DNA from: Pseudomonas graminis
GTDB taxonomy: Bacteria > Pseudomonadota > Gammaproteobacteria > Pseudomonadales > Pseudomonadaceae
Reading direction: 5' to 3'
Length of the DNA stretch: 64,000 nt
Assembly: GCF_002093745.1 (NCBI RefSeq)
Contig: NZ_MTSB01000011.1
Location: forward strand, 1-64,000
In this document: positions 18,993 through 27,088 of the stretch, piece after piece
Numbering within the stretch: position 1 is the first letter of the stretch
Layout of the letters: each line of letters opens with the position of its first letter
The notes under the pieces: generated by a model
Told to the model about the DNA's origin: nothing
Seen by the model: only the letters and a program-made list of their open reading frames with translations
Databases searched by the model: none
Made by a program: the position numbers and the translations under genes

Positions 18993-19466
18993 ATGAGTGA
19001 TAAAGGAAGACCCCCGTTGCCACCGTTTACCCTGGAGACGGCTATCCAGAAAGTCCGTGGTGCCGAGGATGGCTGGAATTCCCGCGATGCGGCGAAAGTG
19101 GCGCTGGCCTATACCGAAGACACGTATTGGCGTAACCGCAGCGAGTTCGTCAACGGGCGCGAAGAGGCTCAGGCCTTTCTCGAGCGCAAGTGGCGCAAAG
19201 AGCTGGACTACCGGCTGATCAAGGAACTGTGGGCGTTTACCGATAACCGCATTGCGGTGCGTTATGCCTATGAATGGCACGACGACTCAGGCAACTGGTT
19301 CCGCTCGTACGGTAATGAAAACTGGGAGTTTGCCGCAAACGGCCTTATGCAACGGCGCTTTGCCTGCATCAACGACCTGCCGATCGCCGAATCCGAACGC
19401 AAATACCATTGGCCCTTGGGGCGTCGGCCGGATGATCATCCTGGCTTGAGTGAGCTGGGTCTCTGA
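18993..19466 (+). CDS. DUF1348 / nuclear transport factor 2-like protein
   Basis: This encodes 157 residues from ATG 18993, only 10 bp after cynS, so probably co-transcribed. The segment [12 protein letters not shown] with [11 protein letters not shown] and the Trp/Tyr-rich middle ([14 protein letters not shown]) are typical of DUF1348, a small NTF2/SnoaL-fold family. The fold forms a cone-shaped pocket and its members often bind or transform small molecules. The reaction is unknown; a role alongside cyanate use is only a guess from position. Confidence 0.8.
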   Translation: MSDKGRPPLPPFTLETAIQKVRGAEDGWNSRDAAKVALAYTEDTYWRNRSEFVNGREEAQAFLERKWRKELDYRLIKELWAFTDNRIAVRYAYEWHDDSGNWFRSYGNENWEFAANGLMQRRFACINDLPIAESERKYHWPLGRRPDDHPGLSELGL

Positions 19467-19539
19467 CGGTGGTGTTGTCCAGGCGAGCCGTTGAACAGGC
19501 GCGCCCGGACTTCATTCGTGGTTCAGCGTGTCTGCGCCG

Positions 19540-20313
19540 TCACAGGTCGGCATCGCCCTGGCCTTTATACAGGTCACTTTCAGGGTTCAGGACCTTGTCC
19601 AGAAGGCTTTTGGCACCCGTATTGCCCTCAGCCGTGCTTGTTTTGTAGTTGTAGTCCAGGTCAATCCATTCCTGAAGCTTCGTTTCATAGCTGGATGGGT
19701 ATTGGGACTGCTCGATGGCTGACAGCCCTTTATAGTGATCAAGCACTGAGGTGTAAAAATCAGTCAGTTTGCCGGTGGCGGTGTATTCCGCGCTTCCTTG
19801 GGCTACCACTTGCTGGCGCCAGACGCGCTCCTGACGGTATGACTCCAGCCAGGCCGATTTTTTCTCATTGACGGTAAAGTCGCCACTTTCGTCATAGGCG
19901 ATGACAGAAAGCTGGTCTCGTGACATGCCGGCGAACGGGTTTTTTCCGCTGCCATTGACAAATTGCGTTGCGTTTTTTGCACGTTCCAGGCGTTCAGGAT
20001 CGTCGCTGTCTGGGATCTCTGCATTATGCAGTGCTTTATTGGCGTCGTAGCTGCCGCCAACCAGTTGCTCGGTGAGCTGGCTGGCTTTCTCTCCAAGCTC
20101 TTTGCGGCTAAGGCTTTTGTCTCTGGCTTCTGCTCGAGCGGAGGCTTCACTTAACTGGCGCGCCAGCGAGGAGAGTGAACTCGTATCTTTCGTGTTTCCG
20201 GCCGTGCTCGCCAGCGTGTCGGTGGCTGTCGAGGACACTGATGAGGTCTGACTGATCTGTGTGCCGGACACCTTGACGTTCGAAGGCGTACTGATATTGA
20301 TTGAGCTGACCAA
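19540..20313 (-). CDS. Hypothetical Ser/Thr-rich N-terminus protein
   Basis: I do not recognise this protein. Two starts compete. TTG 20313 has an excellent Shine-Dalgarno (AAGGAGA, 20321-20327) and gives 257 residues. ATG 20349 has only a weak site and would add 12 residues. The first ~70 residues are Ser/Thr-rich and probably unstructured; the rest is helical and charged, with N-P-F-A-G-M-S-R-D-Q-L and several Tyr/Trp residues near the end. No signal peptide or membrane helix is present. A disordered, Ser-rich N-terminus recalls substrates of type III or flagellar export, but no direct evidence supports secretion. Confidence 0.6.
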   Translation of the reverse strand: MVSSINISTPSNVKVSGTQISQTSSVSSTATDTLASTAGNTKDTSSLSSLARQLSEASARAEARDKSLSRKELGEKASQLTEQLVGGSYDANKALHNAEIPDSDDPERLERAKNATQFVNGSGKNPFAGMSRDQLSVIAYDESGDFTVNEKKSAWLESYRQERVWRQQVVAQGSAEYTATGKLTDFYTSVLDHYKGLSAIEQSQYPSSYETKLQEWIDLDYNYKTSTAEGNTGAKSLLDKVLNPESDLYKGQGDADL

Positions 20314-20466
20314 AATCTGATCTCCTTGTCTTGAAAAATCCAATGGCATTTCTTTTTATCGGCGGCTCATCCGGCCGCTGGAGTTTTCAGGACAGACGGT
20401 AAAGAAACGCGTCGAATGAGGTTGAAGCCCAAGGCATCAGCCCCATTCTTTACGCGAGGGTAAACG

Positions 20467-20913
20467 TTACTTCATCGTGAATTCAACGGCCCATTCATAG
20501 GTCGAAAGATTGGTCGAAGTCACTTTGGCTGTGCAGTTTGCACCCCCACTTGGCGTGGCAGTGTTATTCCATTTTGGAATGCTCGACCCGCCGGGGCCTA
20601 CGGTTGAAACGTAGGTGGCGAGGAAGACGCAGGTTTTGCCTCCGATGGTGTATCTCAAATTGGCATAGTTGACGAGCGGCGACTGATTGCTCTGAATTTT
20701 GTAGAGGTCAATCTCTCCGGCCGGGACAACGGCCACAGGCTGCGGGTTGGCATTGGTCTTGGTGAGTGCTTCGTTGTTGGTGAGCACCTTGTAGGTTGCC
20801 GAAGCGGTGCCCATGTTTTTGAACGTGACGGTAACGGCTGGTCCTGCCACAGCATGTGCTGTCAGGGCTGCACTAATCACCAATGCTGAAAAGAGAGTGT
20901 TTGATGCCTTCAT
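20467..20913 (-). CDS. Small secreted protein of unknown function
   Basis: This encodes 148 residues. Starting at ATG 20913 gives a classical signal peptide (M-K-A-S-N, hydrophobic core, cleavage after A-H-A or A-V-A near residue 21). The mature part is beta-rich, with two cysteines (in G-K-T-C-V-F and G-A-N-C-T-A) likely to form a disulfide, and an aromatic C-terminal strand (Y-E-W-A-V-E-F). It has no visible catalytic motif. Base composition is lower in G+C than the flagellar genes, which could reflect acquisition with the neighbouring efflux operon. Confidence 0.65.
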   Translation of the reverse strand: MKASNTLFSALVISAALTAHAVAGPAVTVTFKNMGTASATYKVLTNNEALTKTNANPQPVAVVPAGEIDLYKIQSNQSPLVNYANLRYTIGGKTCVFLATYVSTVGPGGSSIPKWNNTATPSGGANCTAKVTSTNLSTYEWAVEFTMK

Positions 20914-21235
20914 GCGTGTTGCTCCTTGATGTCGATTTTGCATTCCGTTACACCGTTGATGGGTGTGCCTCATTGTTCAGCAAGCTCATTTCATTCCTTG
21001 CGCCGGTGGGCGTGTCAGGAAGTCTGATCACTCGCTGAAGGCGCACGCAGACCTGCTCCATTTTGATGGGGCATTAGAGCGTACTGTATGAGGGGCGGAT
21101 AGCCAGGTGTGGGCACTGCATCACGCTCCTTGTGAATGCCATGTAAACGGGTTAATGGCGATTGAAATCCTTGTTCAAGGGCAAATGTATCACATGCGAT
21201 ACATTTGAACAGTGCTTGAGTTCGACGTGCTGTAG
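20914..21235. other. Intergenic region with a 9-6-9 dyad
   Basis: About 320 bp between two minus-strand genes. The only clear structure is the dyad at 21183-21206. The upstream promoter of the small secreted-protein gene must lie here, but no strong -35/-10 pair is obvious. Confidence 0.4.
21183..21206. promoter_or_regulatory. Dyad AAATGTATC-N6-GATACATTT
   Basis: A perfect 9-bp inverted repeat with a 6-bp spacer, 30 bp past the end of the HlyD-type gene and 270 bp before the secreted-protein gene. There is no T-run, and the A+T-rich arms suit a dimeric repressor site better than a terminator. Its half-site ATGTATCA recurs in a second dyad overlapping the probable promoter of the efflux operon (25964-25982). 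Confidence 0.45.
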
Positions 21236-22516
21236 TCAGCGTGCAGCAACAGTACCCGTCTCGATGTAGCCAGGCTCAAGTCCAAATACTTCCACTCCAT
21301 CGGGTGTCGCGTGGCCGGTCGTAATGACGCGCGGGCGGGCATTATCGGCAGGGTCCGGACGGTAGGTAACCGTCGCCTCGCCCTGACCATTGCGTGAAAT
21401 TGCATCGGCCGGGACTACCAGCGCGTTTTCACGGCGGTAGGTGACAATCTCCAGCTTTGCACTCATGCCCAGCCTGAGTTGCTTCTGCTGCTCTGCCTGG
21501 AGCCCAAGCACCGACACAGTCACTTCGTAGCTGGCCCCTCCGGCTTGTGTTTCCGTGTTGATACCTCTGGCCCCGACTGAGCGGATCTGGCCCTGCAGGA
21601 CAAGGCCGTTGAATCCGTCACCGGTTATTTCGACGGGCATGCCTTCACTGAGCTGGTGAACGTCACTTTCTTCCACCCGGGCAGCCACCTGGAATTCTTC
21701 GAGATTGACCAGCTCAAACAGCGACATCCCTTGATTGACGCGCATTCCTTTTTGTACGGAGGCCAGGGTCGCATTACTTTCCTGGGCGGTGCGCGGGCGG
21801 ATGACGACGCCTGAAAAGGGCGCTTTCAACTCGCGCTGCTCCTTGAGCGCCAACAGGGATTGGTAGCGCGATTGCGCATTGGCCAGTTCCATTTCGGCTA
21901 TCTGGCGATATTCGCCTTCACCTTTTTTTAGCGTTTCGCTCAGCTCCGAACGTGCTGCCGCAAGATCGAGCCTGAGTGTCTGAAGCTGTTGGTCCAGCGT
22001 GTCCACTTCCATGCGCGGCACGATACCGCGTGCAAACAGGGCCTGAGTTTCTTTCTGTTTTCGCTCGATGTCACTGAGCGTGAACTGAGTGGTCGACAGT
22101 GTCCGTTTGGCTCGGGCAACTTCCTGACTGTTAGCCCAGCCTTGCAGTTCGCGCACAGCACGCTGCGCCTTGAGTTCGTCGGAGAGTGCCGAGCGTAACT
22201 GAATGTCCAGTAACGTCGTGTCCAGCGTCAGTAAGGTCTGGCCGCGCGCTATGCGTTGTCCTTCAGTGACCGTGACACTTTGCACAACACCTTCGAAGGG
22301 GGCGGAAAGGGTTTGTTGGGCGGCTGATTCAATTCTTCCCACAAGACCCAGACGATTTTCCAATGTCTGATAGTCGATGCGTACCCACGTGGCGTCAGCG
22401 GGGAGCGCAGGGGAGGGGCGCAGAAAGATAATGGCTGTAGCGCCTGCGAGAACCAGCAAGGCGCAGGTCAGCCATAAGCGCTTCGAGCGGCGGAAGGGTT
22501 TCAGGCGTTCAGTCAT
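21236..22516 (-). CDS. Periplasmic adaptor (HlyD/MacA-type) of ABC efflux system
   Basis: This encodes 426 residues starting at ATG 22516, which overlaps the TolC-type gene by 8 bp. One N-terminal transmembrane helix (residues ~13-31) anchors it in the inner membrane. A lipoyl half-motif region (A-P-F-E-G-V-V-Q-S-V, near residue 80) precedes a long coiled-coil hairpin (~100-220). The second lipoyl half (L-K-A-P-F-S-G-V-V-I-R-P) and beta-barrel and membrane-proximal domains follow. It is the last gene of a four-gene operon and should bridge the ABC permease and the outer-membrane channel. Confidence 0.88.
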   Translation of the reverse strand: MTERLKPFRRSKRLWLTCALLVLAGATAIIFLRPSPALPADATWVRIDYQTLENRLGLVGRIESAAQQTLSAPFEGVVQSVTVTEGQRIARGQTLLTLDTTLLDIQLRSALSDELKAQRAVRELQGWANSQEVARAKRTLSTTQFTLSDIERKQKETQALFARGIVPRMEVDTLDQQLQTLRLDLAAARSELSETLKKGEGEYRQIAEMELANAQSRYQSLLALKEQRELKAPFSGVVIRPRTAQESNATLASVQKGMRVNQGMSLFELVNLEEFQVAARVEESDVHQLSEGMPVEITGDGFNGLVLQGQIRSVGARGINTETQAGGASYEVTVSVLGLQAEQQKQLRLGMSAKLEIVTYRRENALVVPADAISRNGQGEATVTYRPDPADNARPRVITTGHATPDGVEVFGLEPGYIETGTVAAR

Positions 22517-23981
22517 TGAGTGCAATGTCCCAACTCTCCAGTGTTGTGCCCAGAATTTGATCCAGCCGGGTTTTTGCATTGAGGTAGGCGATGAGTGCAT
22601 CGACGCTGGCACTCTCCGCGTTGCGCAAATCGGATTCGAAGCTCAATACCTGAAAGTTGCTGGAGCGACCGACTTGTAATTTCTGTTGCTCGATATCCAG
22701 CTTGCGGCGCGAGAGGTCTCTGGCGCGCAGTGAAATCTCATATTGACGCCAGCGCGTCGCAATGTTGCGAACGGCGTCGCCCACGTCGCGTTCGAGCACC
22801 TGCCTGGCCTCCGTCAGAAGGATGTCCTGATTCTCGACATTGACCTGGGCCCGCACGACATTCTGCTTACGGCTCAGATCGCCAATGGGTATCTCGACCT
22901 GCACCCCTGCGTAGCCTTCCCACCTTCTGTCCGAGTCCCGCCCTTGTACGTCTGGATAAAAGTTGCTGACCTGACTCGTGCCCCCCACCAGTGAGACGTC
23001 CCACAGTCGATTGTTGCGGGCGACCAGCAGATTGATTGAAGCCTGTTCGTTGGCGATCAGTTGCCCCAGATAGTCAGGTTGTTGTTCCAGCGCTGTCTTC
23101 ATGGCTTCTGCGCGGCCAAGCTCCATGCGCGTCGCCTGCAGACTTTCCACGGCGCGCAGTCGGGTTTCCTGGTTCAAGGCCAGCAGCCGCAAGAGTTCGA
23201 GGCGACTGGAGTCGAGTTGATTGGCGGCTTCTTCGGCCCCGAGTTCCTGAGAGGCGGCGTCAGCTTCGGTCTGCACGATTTCGAACGCGGCCATCCGGCC
23301 CGCGTCGATCATGGCCTGGTTCACCTCCAGTAATTGGCGAGAGCGGGTCATGGCGTCCTGCGCAATACGCAGTTGCTCCTGCGCGCGCAGCACGTCGCGG
23401 TAGGCGGTCACAATCTGGGTAATGGTCTGTGAGACTGTCGATTTCAGGCTCAGTCTATTGATTAGCTCGGACAGTCGGGCCAGTCGAACGGGCGCTGTAG
23501 TAACGTCGCGCCCTGCGCCGCGCAGCAGCGGTTGAATGATGGTGAACGTCGTGCCGTCATTTCCCCTGCGGCCAGCGCTGTTGGCCATGGTCAGTTGGTT
23601 CGTCCATGACAGGCTGAAACGGGTGCCGAACTCGCCCAGCAGGGTTGTCGTCGGAACAATCTGGCTTTGCCGGTAGCGGTCGCTCTCATTGCGAGAGGCC
23701 AGGTAGCTGCCACTCAGTACCAGCTTGGGGGTAAACAGGTCCTCTGATACGCGCAGGTCGAACTTCTGCGCCAGACGCTCAAGGTAGGCACTTTTGATCG
23801 ACCTGTTATTGCGCAAGCCTAGAAACACTGCGTCGGCCAGTGTGAGATCGATGACCTCGTCGCTTAACGACACCGTGGTTCGGTCTGGCATGGTGGCGCG
23901 CGAGGGTGCGAGTGATGAGGGGCTGGATTGAGCCTGTGCGCTACAAAGCATCATGCACAGCAAGAGCGTAAATTTAATCAT
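22509..23981 (-). CDS. TolC-family outer-membrane efflux protein
   Basis: This encodes 490 residues from ATG 23981. An N-terminal signal peptide (M-I-K-F-T-L-L-L-C-M-M-L-C-S-A-Q-A) precedes the two repeated halves of a TolC channel. Long helices rich in Ala/Gln/Glu/Arg (for example V-T-A-Y-R-D-V-L-R-A-Q-E-Q-L) form the periplasmic tunnel. It overlaps the permease gene by 8 bp, so translation is coupled. It presumably forms the exit duct of the ABC efflux pump encoded beside it. Confidence 0.87.
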   Translation of the reverse strand: MIKFTLLLCMMLCSAQAQSSPSSLAPSRATMPDRTTVSLSDEVIDLTLADAVFLGLRNNRSIKSAYLERLAQKFDLRVSEDLFTPKLVLSGSYLASRNESDRYRQSQIVPTTTLLGEFGTRFSLSWTNQLTMANSAGRRGNDGTTFTIIQPLLRGAGRDVTTAPVRLARLSELINRLSLKSTVSQTITQIVTAYRDVLRAQEQLRIAQDAMTRSRQLLEVNQAMIDAGRMAAFEIVQTEADAASQELGAEEAANQLDSSRLELLRLLALNQETRLRAVESLQATRMELGRAEAMKTALEQQPDYLGQLIANEQASINLLVARNNRLWDVSLVGGTSQVSNFYPDVQGRDSDRRWEGYAGVQVEIPIGDLSRKQNVVRAQVNVENQDILLTEARQVLERDVGDAVRNIATRWRQYEISLRARDLSRRKLDIEQQKLQVGRSSNFQVLSFESDLRNAESASVDALIAYLNAKTRLDQILGTTLESWDIALND

Positions 23982-25188
23982 CGCGCAATGCCTGTACCGG
24001 TTGCAGACGTGCGGCAGCCAGGGCGGGATACAAGCCGAAGAAAAGGCCCACAATCAGAGAACTGCTGATTCCCACCGGGAGCGACTCTCTGGACAAGACG
24101 AACGTCCAGCCCGAAAGACGCACGAATCCATAGGCACAAAGGACTCCCGCTAACGCACCGATCAGCGCGCCGGCAATTGACAGGCATGCTGCCTCCAGCA
24201 AAAACAGGGTGCGAATGTCGCTTGCCCGAGCGCCGATGGCCATCCGTACGCCGATTTCCCGGCGACGCTCGGAAACGCTCATCAACATCACGTTCATGAC
24301 TCCTGCGCCTCCGACCAGCAGAGAAATGCCGCCCAGTCCGGCGAGCAGGTAGGAAAAGGCACTGGCTTGTCGGGTGAGGCTTTCTATGAGCTGCTGGGGA
24401 ATCTGCACGTCGACGTCGCGACCCTTGAGCAAGTCCTCCAGGTAGCGTTTCAATGCGTTGGCATGGGCATCAATTAAAACCGTGTCTCGCGACCTGGCGA
24501 TGACGCTGGTTATTTCCGGTGCGGATCGAAGCCTGCGCATGCCTTCTATCGGCACGAATACCGACTCGTCGACCTGTACGGCGATCATGGGGTTGCCGAG
24601 GTGCGGTGCTGCGATTCCGATCACGGTGTACAGGTAATTTTCAATCTGTAGCGTGACGCCCTGTTTCAGCACGTTAGCGGAGAGGTCCACGCCCAACGCC
24701 TTGGCCATGTTGGTACCGATGACAGCGTAAGTGGCGCGTTGATCGAATTCGGAAAGGAAGCGGCCCTGAGACAGCGCTATGTCCATTATTTCGGCCAGGC
24801 CCGCCGTGGTGCCGATGATACTGGCGTCGACGCTCTTGCCTGAGCGGCGAACGCGCGTCGAGTGAAAGACGGTCGGTGCCGCCTGGGCCAGTTCAGGAAG
24901 CGCTTCAAGCAACGCGCCGGTATCGATAACGGCGGGCAGTGTTTTTTTCTGGTCGGTGGAATAAGGGAAGGAGACGACCATGATTTCGGTACCCATGCCC
25001 TTGAAAGCACTTACGGCTTCATTCGCTGCGCTTGCGCCGACATTCAACAGCGCGACAATTGCCCCGCACCCTACGGCAATACCCAGTAGCGCCAGCAAGG
25101 AACGGCGACCCAGCATACGCAAGCTGTCGAATGATTCTGTCAGTGCCTGAAGGAACGACGGGCCATGTCTGAGCGAGTGATCAAGCAT
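23974..25188 (-). CDS. MacB-type ABC transporter permease
   Basis: This encodes 404 residues from ATG 25188, overlapping the ATPase gene by 8 bp. The architecture is that of MacB/FtsX permeases: an N-terminal helix (S-L-L-A-L-L-G-I-A-V-G, residues ~33-52), a ~220-residue periplasmic domain, then three C-terminal helices. The conserved cytoplasmic loop R-R-R-E-I-G-V-R-M-A-I-G-A (near residue 320) is present. Unlike E. coli MacB, the ATPase is a separate polypeptide. The exported substrate, perhaps a peptide or secondary metabolite, is not known. Confidence 0.9.
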   Translation of the reverse strand: MLDHSLRHGPSFLQALTESFDSLRMLGRRSLLALLGIAVGCGAIVALLNVGASAANEAVSAFKGMGTEIMVVSFPYSTDQKKTLPAVIDTGALLEALPELAQAAPTVFHSTRVRRSGKSVDASIIGTTAGLAEIMDIALSQGRFLSEFDQRATYAVIGTNMAKALGVDLSANVLKQGVTLQIENYLYTVIGIAAPHLGNPMIAVQVDESVFVPIEGMRRLRSAPEITSVIARSRDTVLIDAHANALKRYLEDLLKGRDVDVQIPQQLIESLTRQASAFSYLLAGLGGISLLVGGAGVMNVMLMSVSERRREIGVRMAIGARASDIRTLFLLEAACLSIAGALIGALAGVLCAYGFVRLSGWTFVLSRESLPVGISSSLIVGLFFGLYPALAAARLQPVQALRDD

Positions 25189-25909
25189 CCAGCGCGTCTC
25201 TGTGTGGGCGGCGCTCGGAGACTTCGCCTTCTTCAACAAGAAAGCAGCGTTGCATTTGTCCGGCCAGCCGGGGGTCGTGCGTGACGACGATCAGGGTCAC
25301 GGCTTTTTCCCGATTCAACCCGAGCAGCAAATCCATCACATCGTCTGCGGTGGTGCGGTCCAGATTGCCTGTGGGTTCGTCGGCCAGAATCAACGACGGC
25401 CCGTTGACCAACGCGCGGGCAATAGCGATGCGTTGACGCTGGCCTCCAGAGAGGTCGGCAGGGCGGTGCTTCAGCCGATCGCCCAGACCGACGCGCTCTA
25501 TCTGGATTTGCGCCTGCTGATGCGCCAGAGCTTTGGGATAGCCCCGATAGAATAATGGCAGCGCAACGTTTTCCAGTGCCGTCAGGCGCGGCAGCAAGTT
25601 GAAACTCTGAAAAACGAAACCGATTTCTGTGTTGCGCAGCCGGGCGCGTGCTTCGGAAGTCGCATCGGTCATGTTCTGCAGGCCGAAGTGAAAGTCTCCG
25701 GAGACCGGTTTATCGAGCAGACCGAGAATATTGAGAAGCGTACTTTTGCCTGATCCTGACGCGCCTAGAATCGCGCAGGTCTGACCTCGCTGAATGTCGA
25801 GCGAGACGTTCTTGAGTGCAAAATGCGAATGCTCACCCATTGAGTACGCCTGACAAATGTCTTGCATACGAATAAGGCTATTTGCAGTGGCAGGCTCCAT
25901 GCCAGGCAT
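25181..25909 (-). CDS. ABC transporter ATP-binding protein (MacB/LolD type)
   Basis: This encodes 242 residues from ATG 25909, chosen because AAGGA stands 8 nt upstream; longer frames from 25972 have no such site and would overlap the likely promoter. It has Walker A (G-A-S-G-S-G-K-S), the Q-loop F-V-F-Q-S-F-N-L-L-P, the ABC signature L-S-G-G-Q-R-Q-R, Walker B (L-I-L-A-D-E-P-T-G) and the switch His in V-V-T-H-D. It is the first gene of the operon and powers the adjacent permease. Confidence 0.92.
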   Translation of the reverse strand: MPGMEPATANSLIRMQDICQAYSMGEHSHFALKNVSLDIQRGQTCAILGASGSGKSTLLNILGLLDKPVSGDFHFGLQNMTDATSEARARLRNTEIGFVFQSFNLLPRLTALENVALPLFYRGYPKALAHQQAQIQIERVGLGDRLKHRPADLSGGQRQRIAIARALVNGPSLILADEPTGNLDRTTADDVMDLLLGLNREKAVTLIVVTHDPRLAGQMQRCFLVEEGEVSERRPHRDALDA

Positions 25910-25963
25910 TTCGGACGTCCTTGAATCTTGCGGGAAAGTGGCGACTTTTTCAGGCGCGAGCCT

Positions 25964-25982
25964 ATGTATCATAAAAGTACAT
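25964..25982. promoter_or_regulatory. Dyad overlapping the -10 of the efflux operon promoter
   Basis: ATGTA and TACAT arms (ATGTATCATAAAAGTACAT) flank a TATGAT hexamer read on the minus strand, a good -10 element about 60 bp upstream of the ATPase start. The -35 is weak. Such a position fits an operator for a repressor. The half-site resembles that of the 21183-21206 dyad at the far end of the operon. No regulator gene is adjacent. Confidence 0.4.
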
Positions 25983-26159
25983 CGGTTGCGGACAGTTTTC
26001 TGCAGGACCTGATGCAGATGTCACTCACCCTCAATACTGGCAAAAAAACGGCACCCACCTTGCCGCTTTGCCCCTCCACAGCGGAAATGCCTTGCCGCTT
26101 TTCTGGCATTGCCGCCTCTGCGCCACCTGCAACCCTTGCAATCATTGGGTTTTGCAACA

Positions 26160-26175
26160 TGGCACGCCGATTGCT
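26160..26175 (+). promoter_or_regulatory. Sigma-54 promoter of the flgB operon
   Basis: TGGCACG-CCGA-TTGCT is a perfect match to the RpoN consensus, 47 bp before the flgB start. In Pseudomonas such promoters are activated by FleQ or by FleR. Confidence 0.93.
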
Positions 26176-26221
26176 TTGTCAGTAACAACAGAATCAGGTC
26201 AACCGGCAAAGGTTTCCCGAA

Positions 26222-26629
26222 ATGAGCATCAGCTTCGATAAAGCGCTAGGCATACATGAAAAGGCCCTCAACTTCCGGGCTCAGCGGGCAGAAGTGTTGG
26301 CCAACAACATTTCCAACGCTGACACCCCGAATTTCAAGGCTCGCGATCTGGAGTTTTCTTCGGTGCTGGCCGCCGAAACCGACAAAGCCCAGAACGGTCA
26401 TTTCGCGCTGAACAAGACCAACAGCCGTCATATCGAAGCCGAGGGCATGGGGAATGACGACGGTACGCTGATGTATCGCACGCCGTCGCAGCCTTCGCTG
26501 GACCAGAACACCGTTGATTCGCAGGTCGAGCAGGCCAGCTACACCGAGAACGCCATGAGCTTCCAGGCCAGCTTCACATTGCTCAACAGCAAGTTCAAAG
26601 GGCTGGTTGCAGCCCTTCGCGGAGAATAA
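26222..26629 (+). CDS. flgB: Flagellar basal-body rod protein FlgB
   Basis: This encodes 135 residues, the usual length. The N-terminal rod signature R-A-x-R-A-E-V-L-A-N-N-I-S-N-A-D-T-P is at residues ~20-38, and C-terminal helices complete the D0/D1 core. FlgB forms the proximal rod and is exported by the flagellar type III apparatus. It is first in the flgBCDE operon, preceded by a perfect sigma-54 promoter. Confidence 0.97.
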   Translation: MSISFDKALGIHEKALNFRAQRAEVLANNISNADTPNFKARDLEFSSVLAAETDKAQNGHFALNKTNSRHIEAEGMGNDDGTLMYRTPSQPSLDQNTVDSQVEQASYTENAMSFQASFTLLNSKFKGLVAALRGE

Positions 26630-26632
26630 TTC

Positions 26633-27073
26633 ATGTCACTAGCCAATGTGTTCAACATTGCCGGTAGCGCCATGAGTGCCCAGACCACGCGTCTGAACAC
26701 TACGGCCAGTAACATCGCCAACGCCGAGACCGTGTCTTCGAGCATGGACCAGACGTACCGCGCCCGTCACCCGGTGTTTGCCACCGTGATGCAGGGTCAG
26801 CAGTCCACCGGTGGTTCGCTGTTTCAGGATCAGGGCGAAGCCGGGCAGGGGGTTCAGGTCAACGGCATCATCGAAGACAGTTCCAACCTCGAAGCGCGCT
26901 ACGAGCCCAATCATCCTTCTGCTGACAAGGACGGGTATGTCTATTACCCCAACGTCAATGTCGTGGAAGAAATGGCCGACATGATTTCCGCCAGTCGTTC
27001 GTTCCAGACCAACGCCGAAATCATGAACACCGCTAAATCCATGATGCAGAAGGTTCTGACCCTCGGTCAGTGA
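26633..27073 (+). CDS. flgC: Flagellar basal-body rod protein FlgC
   Basis: This encodes 146 residues, three bases after flgB. The family signature T-T-A-S-N-I-A-N-A-E-T lies near residue 22. The C-terminus carries V-N-V-V-E-E-M-A-D-M-I-S-A-S-R-S-F-Q-T-N, the hallmark of rod, hook and junction proteins. It is a proximal rod subunit exported with FlgB and FlgF. Confidence 0.97.
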   Translation: MSLANVFNIAGSAMSAQTTRLNTTASNIANAETVSSSMDQTYRARHPVFATVMQGQQSTGGSLFQDQGEAGQGVQVNGIIEDSSNLEARYEPNHPSADKDGYVYYPNVNVVEEMADMISASRSFQTNAEIMNTAKSMMQKVLTLGQ

Positions 27074-27088
27074 TAGAAGGCGAACGTT

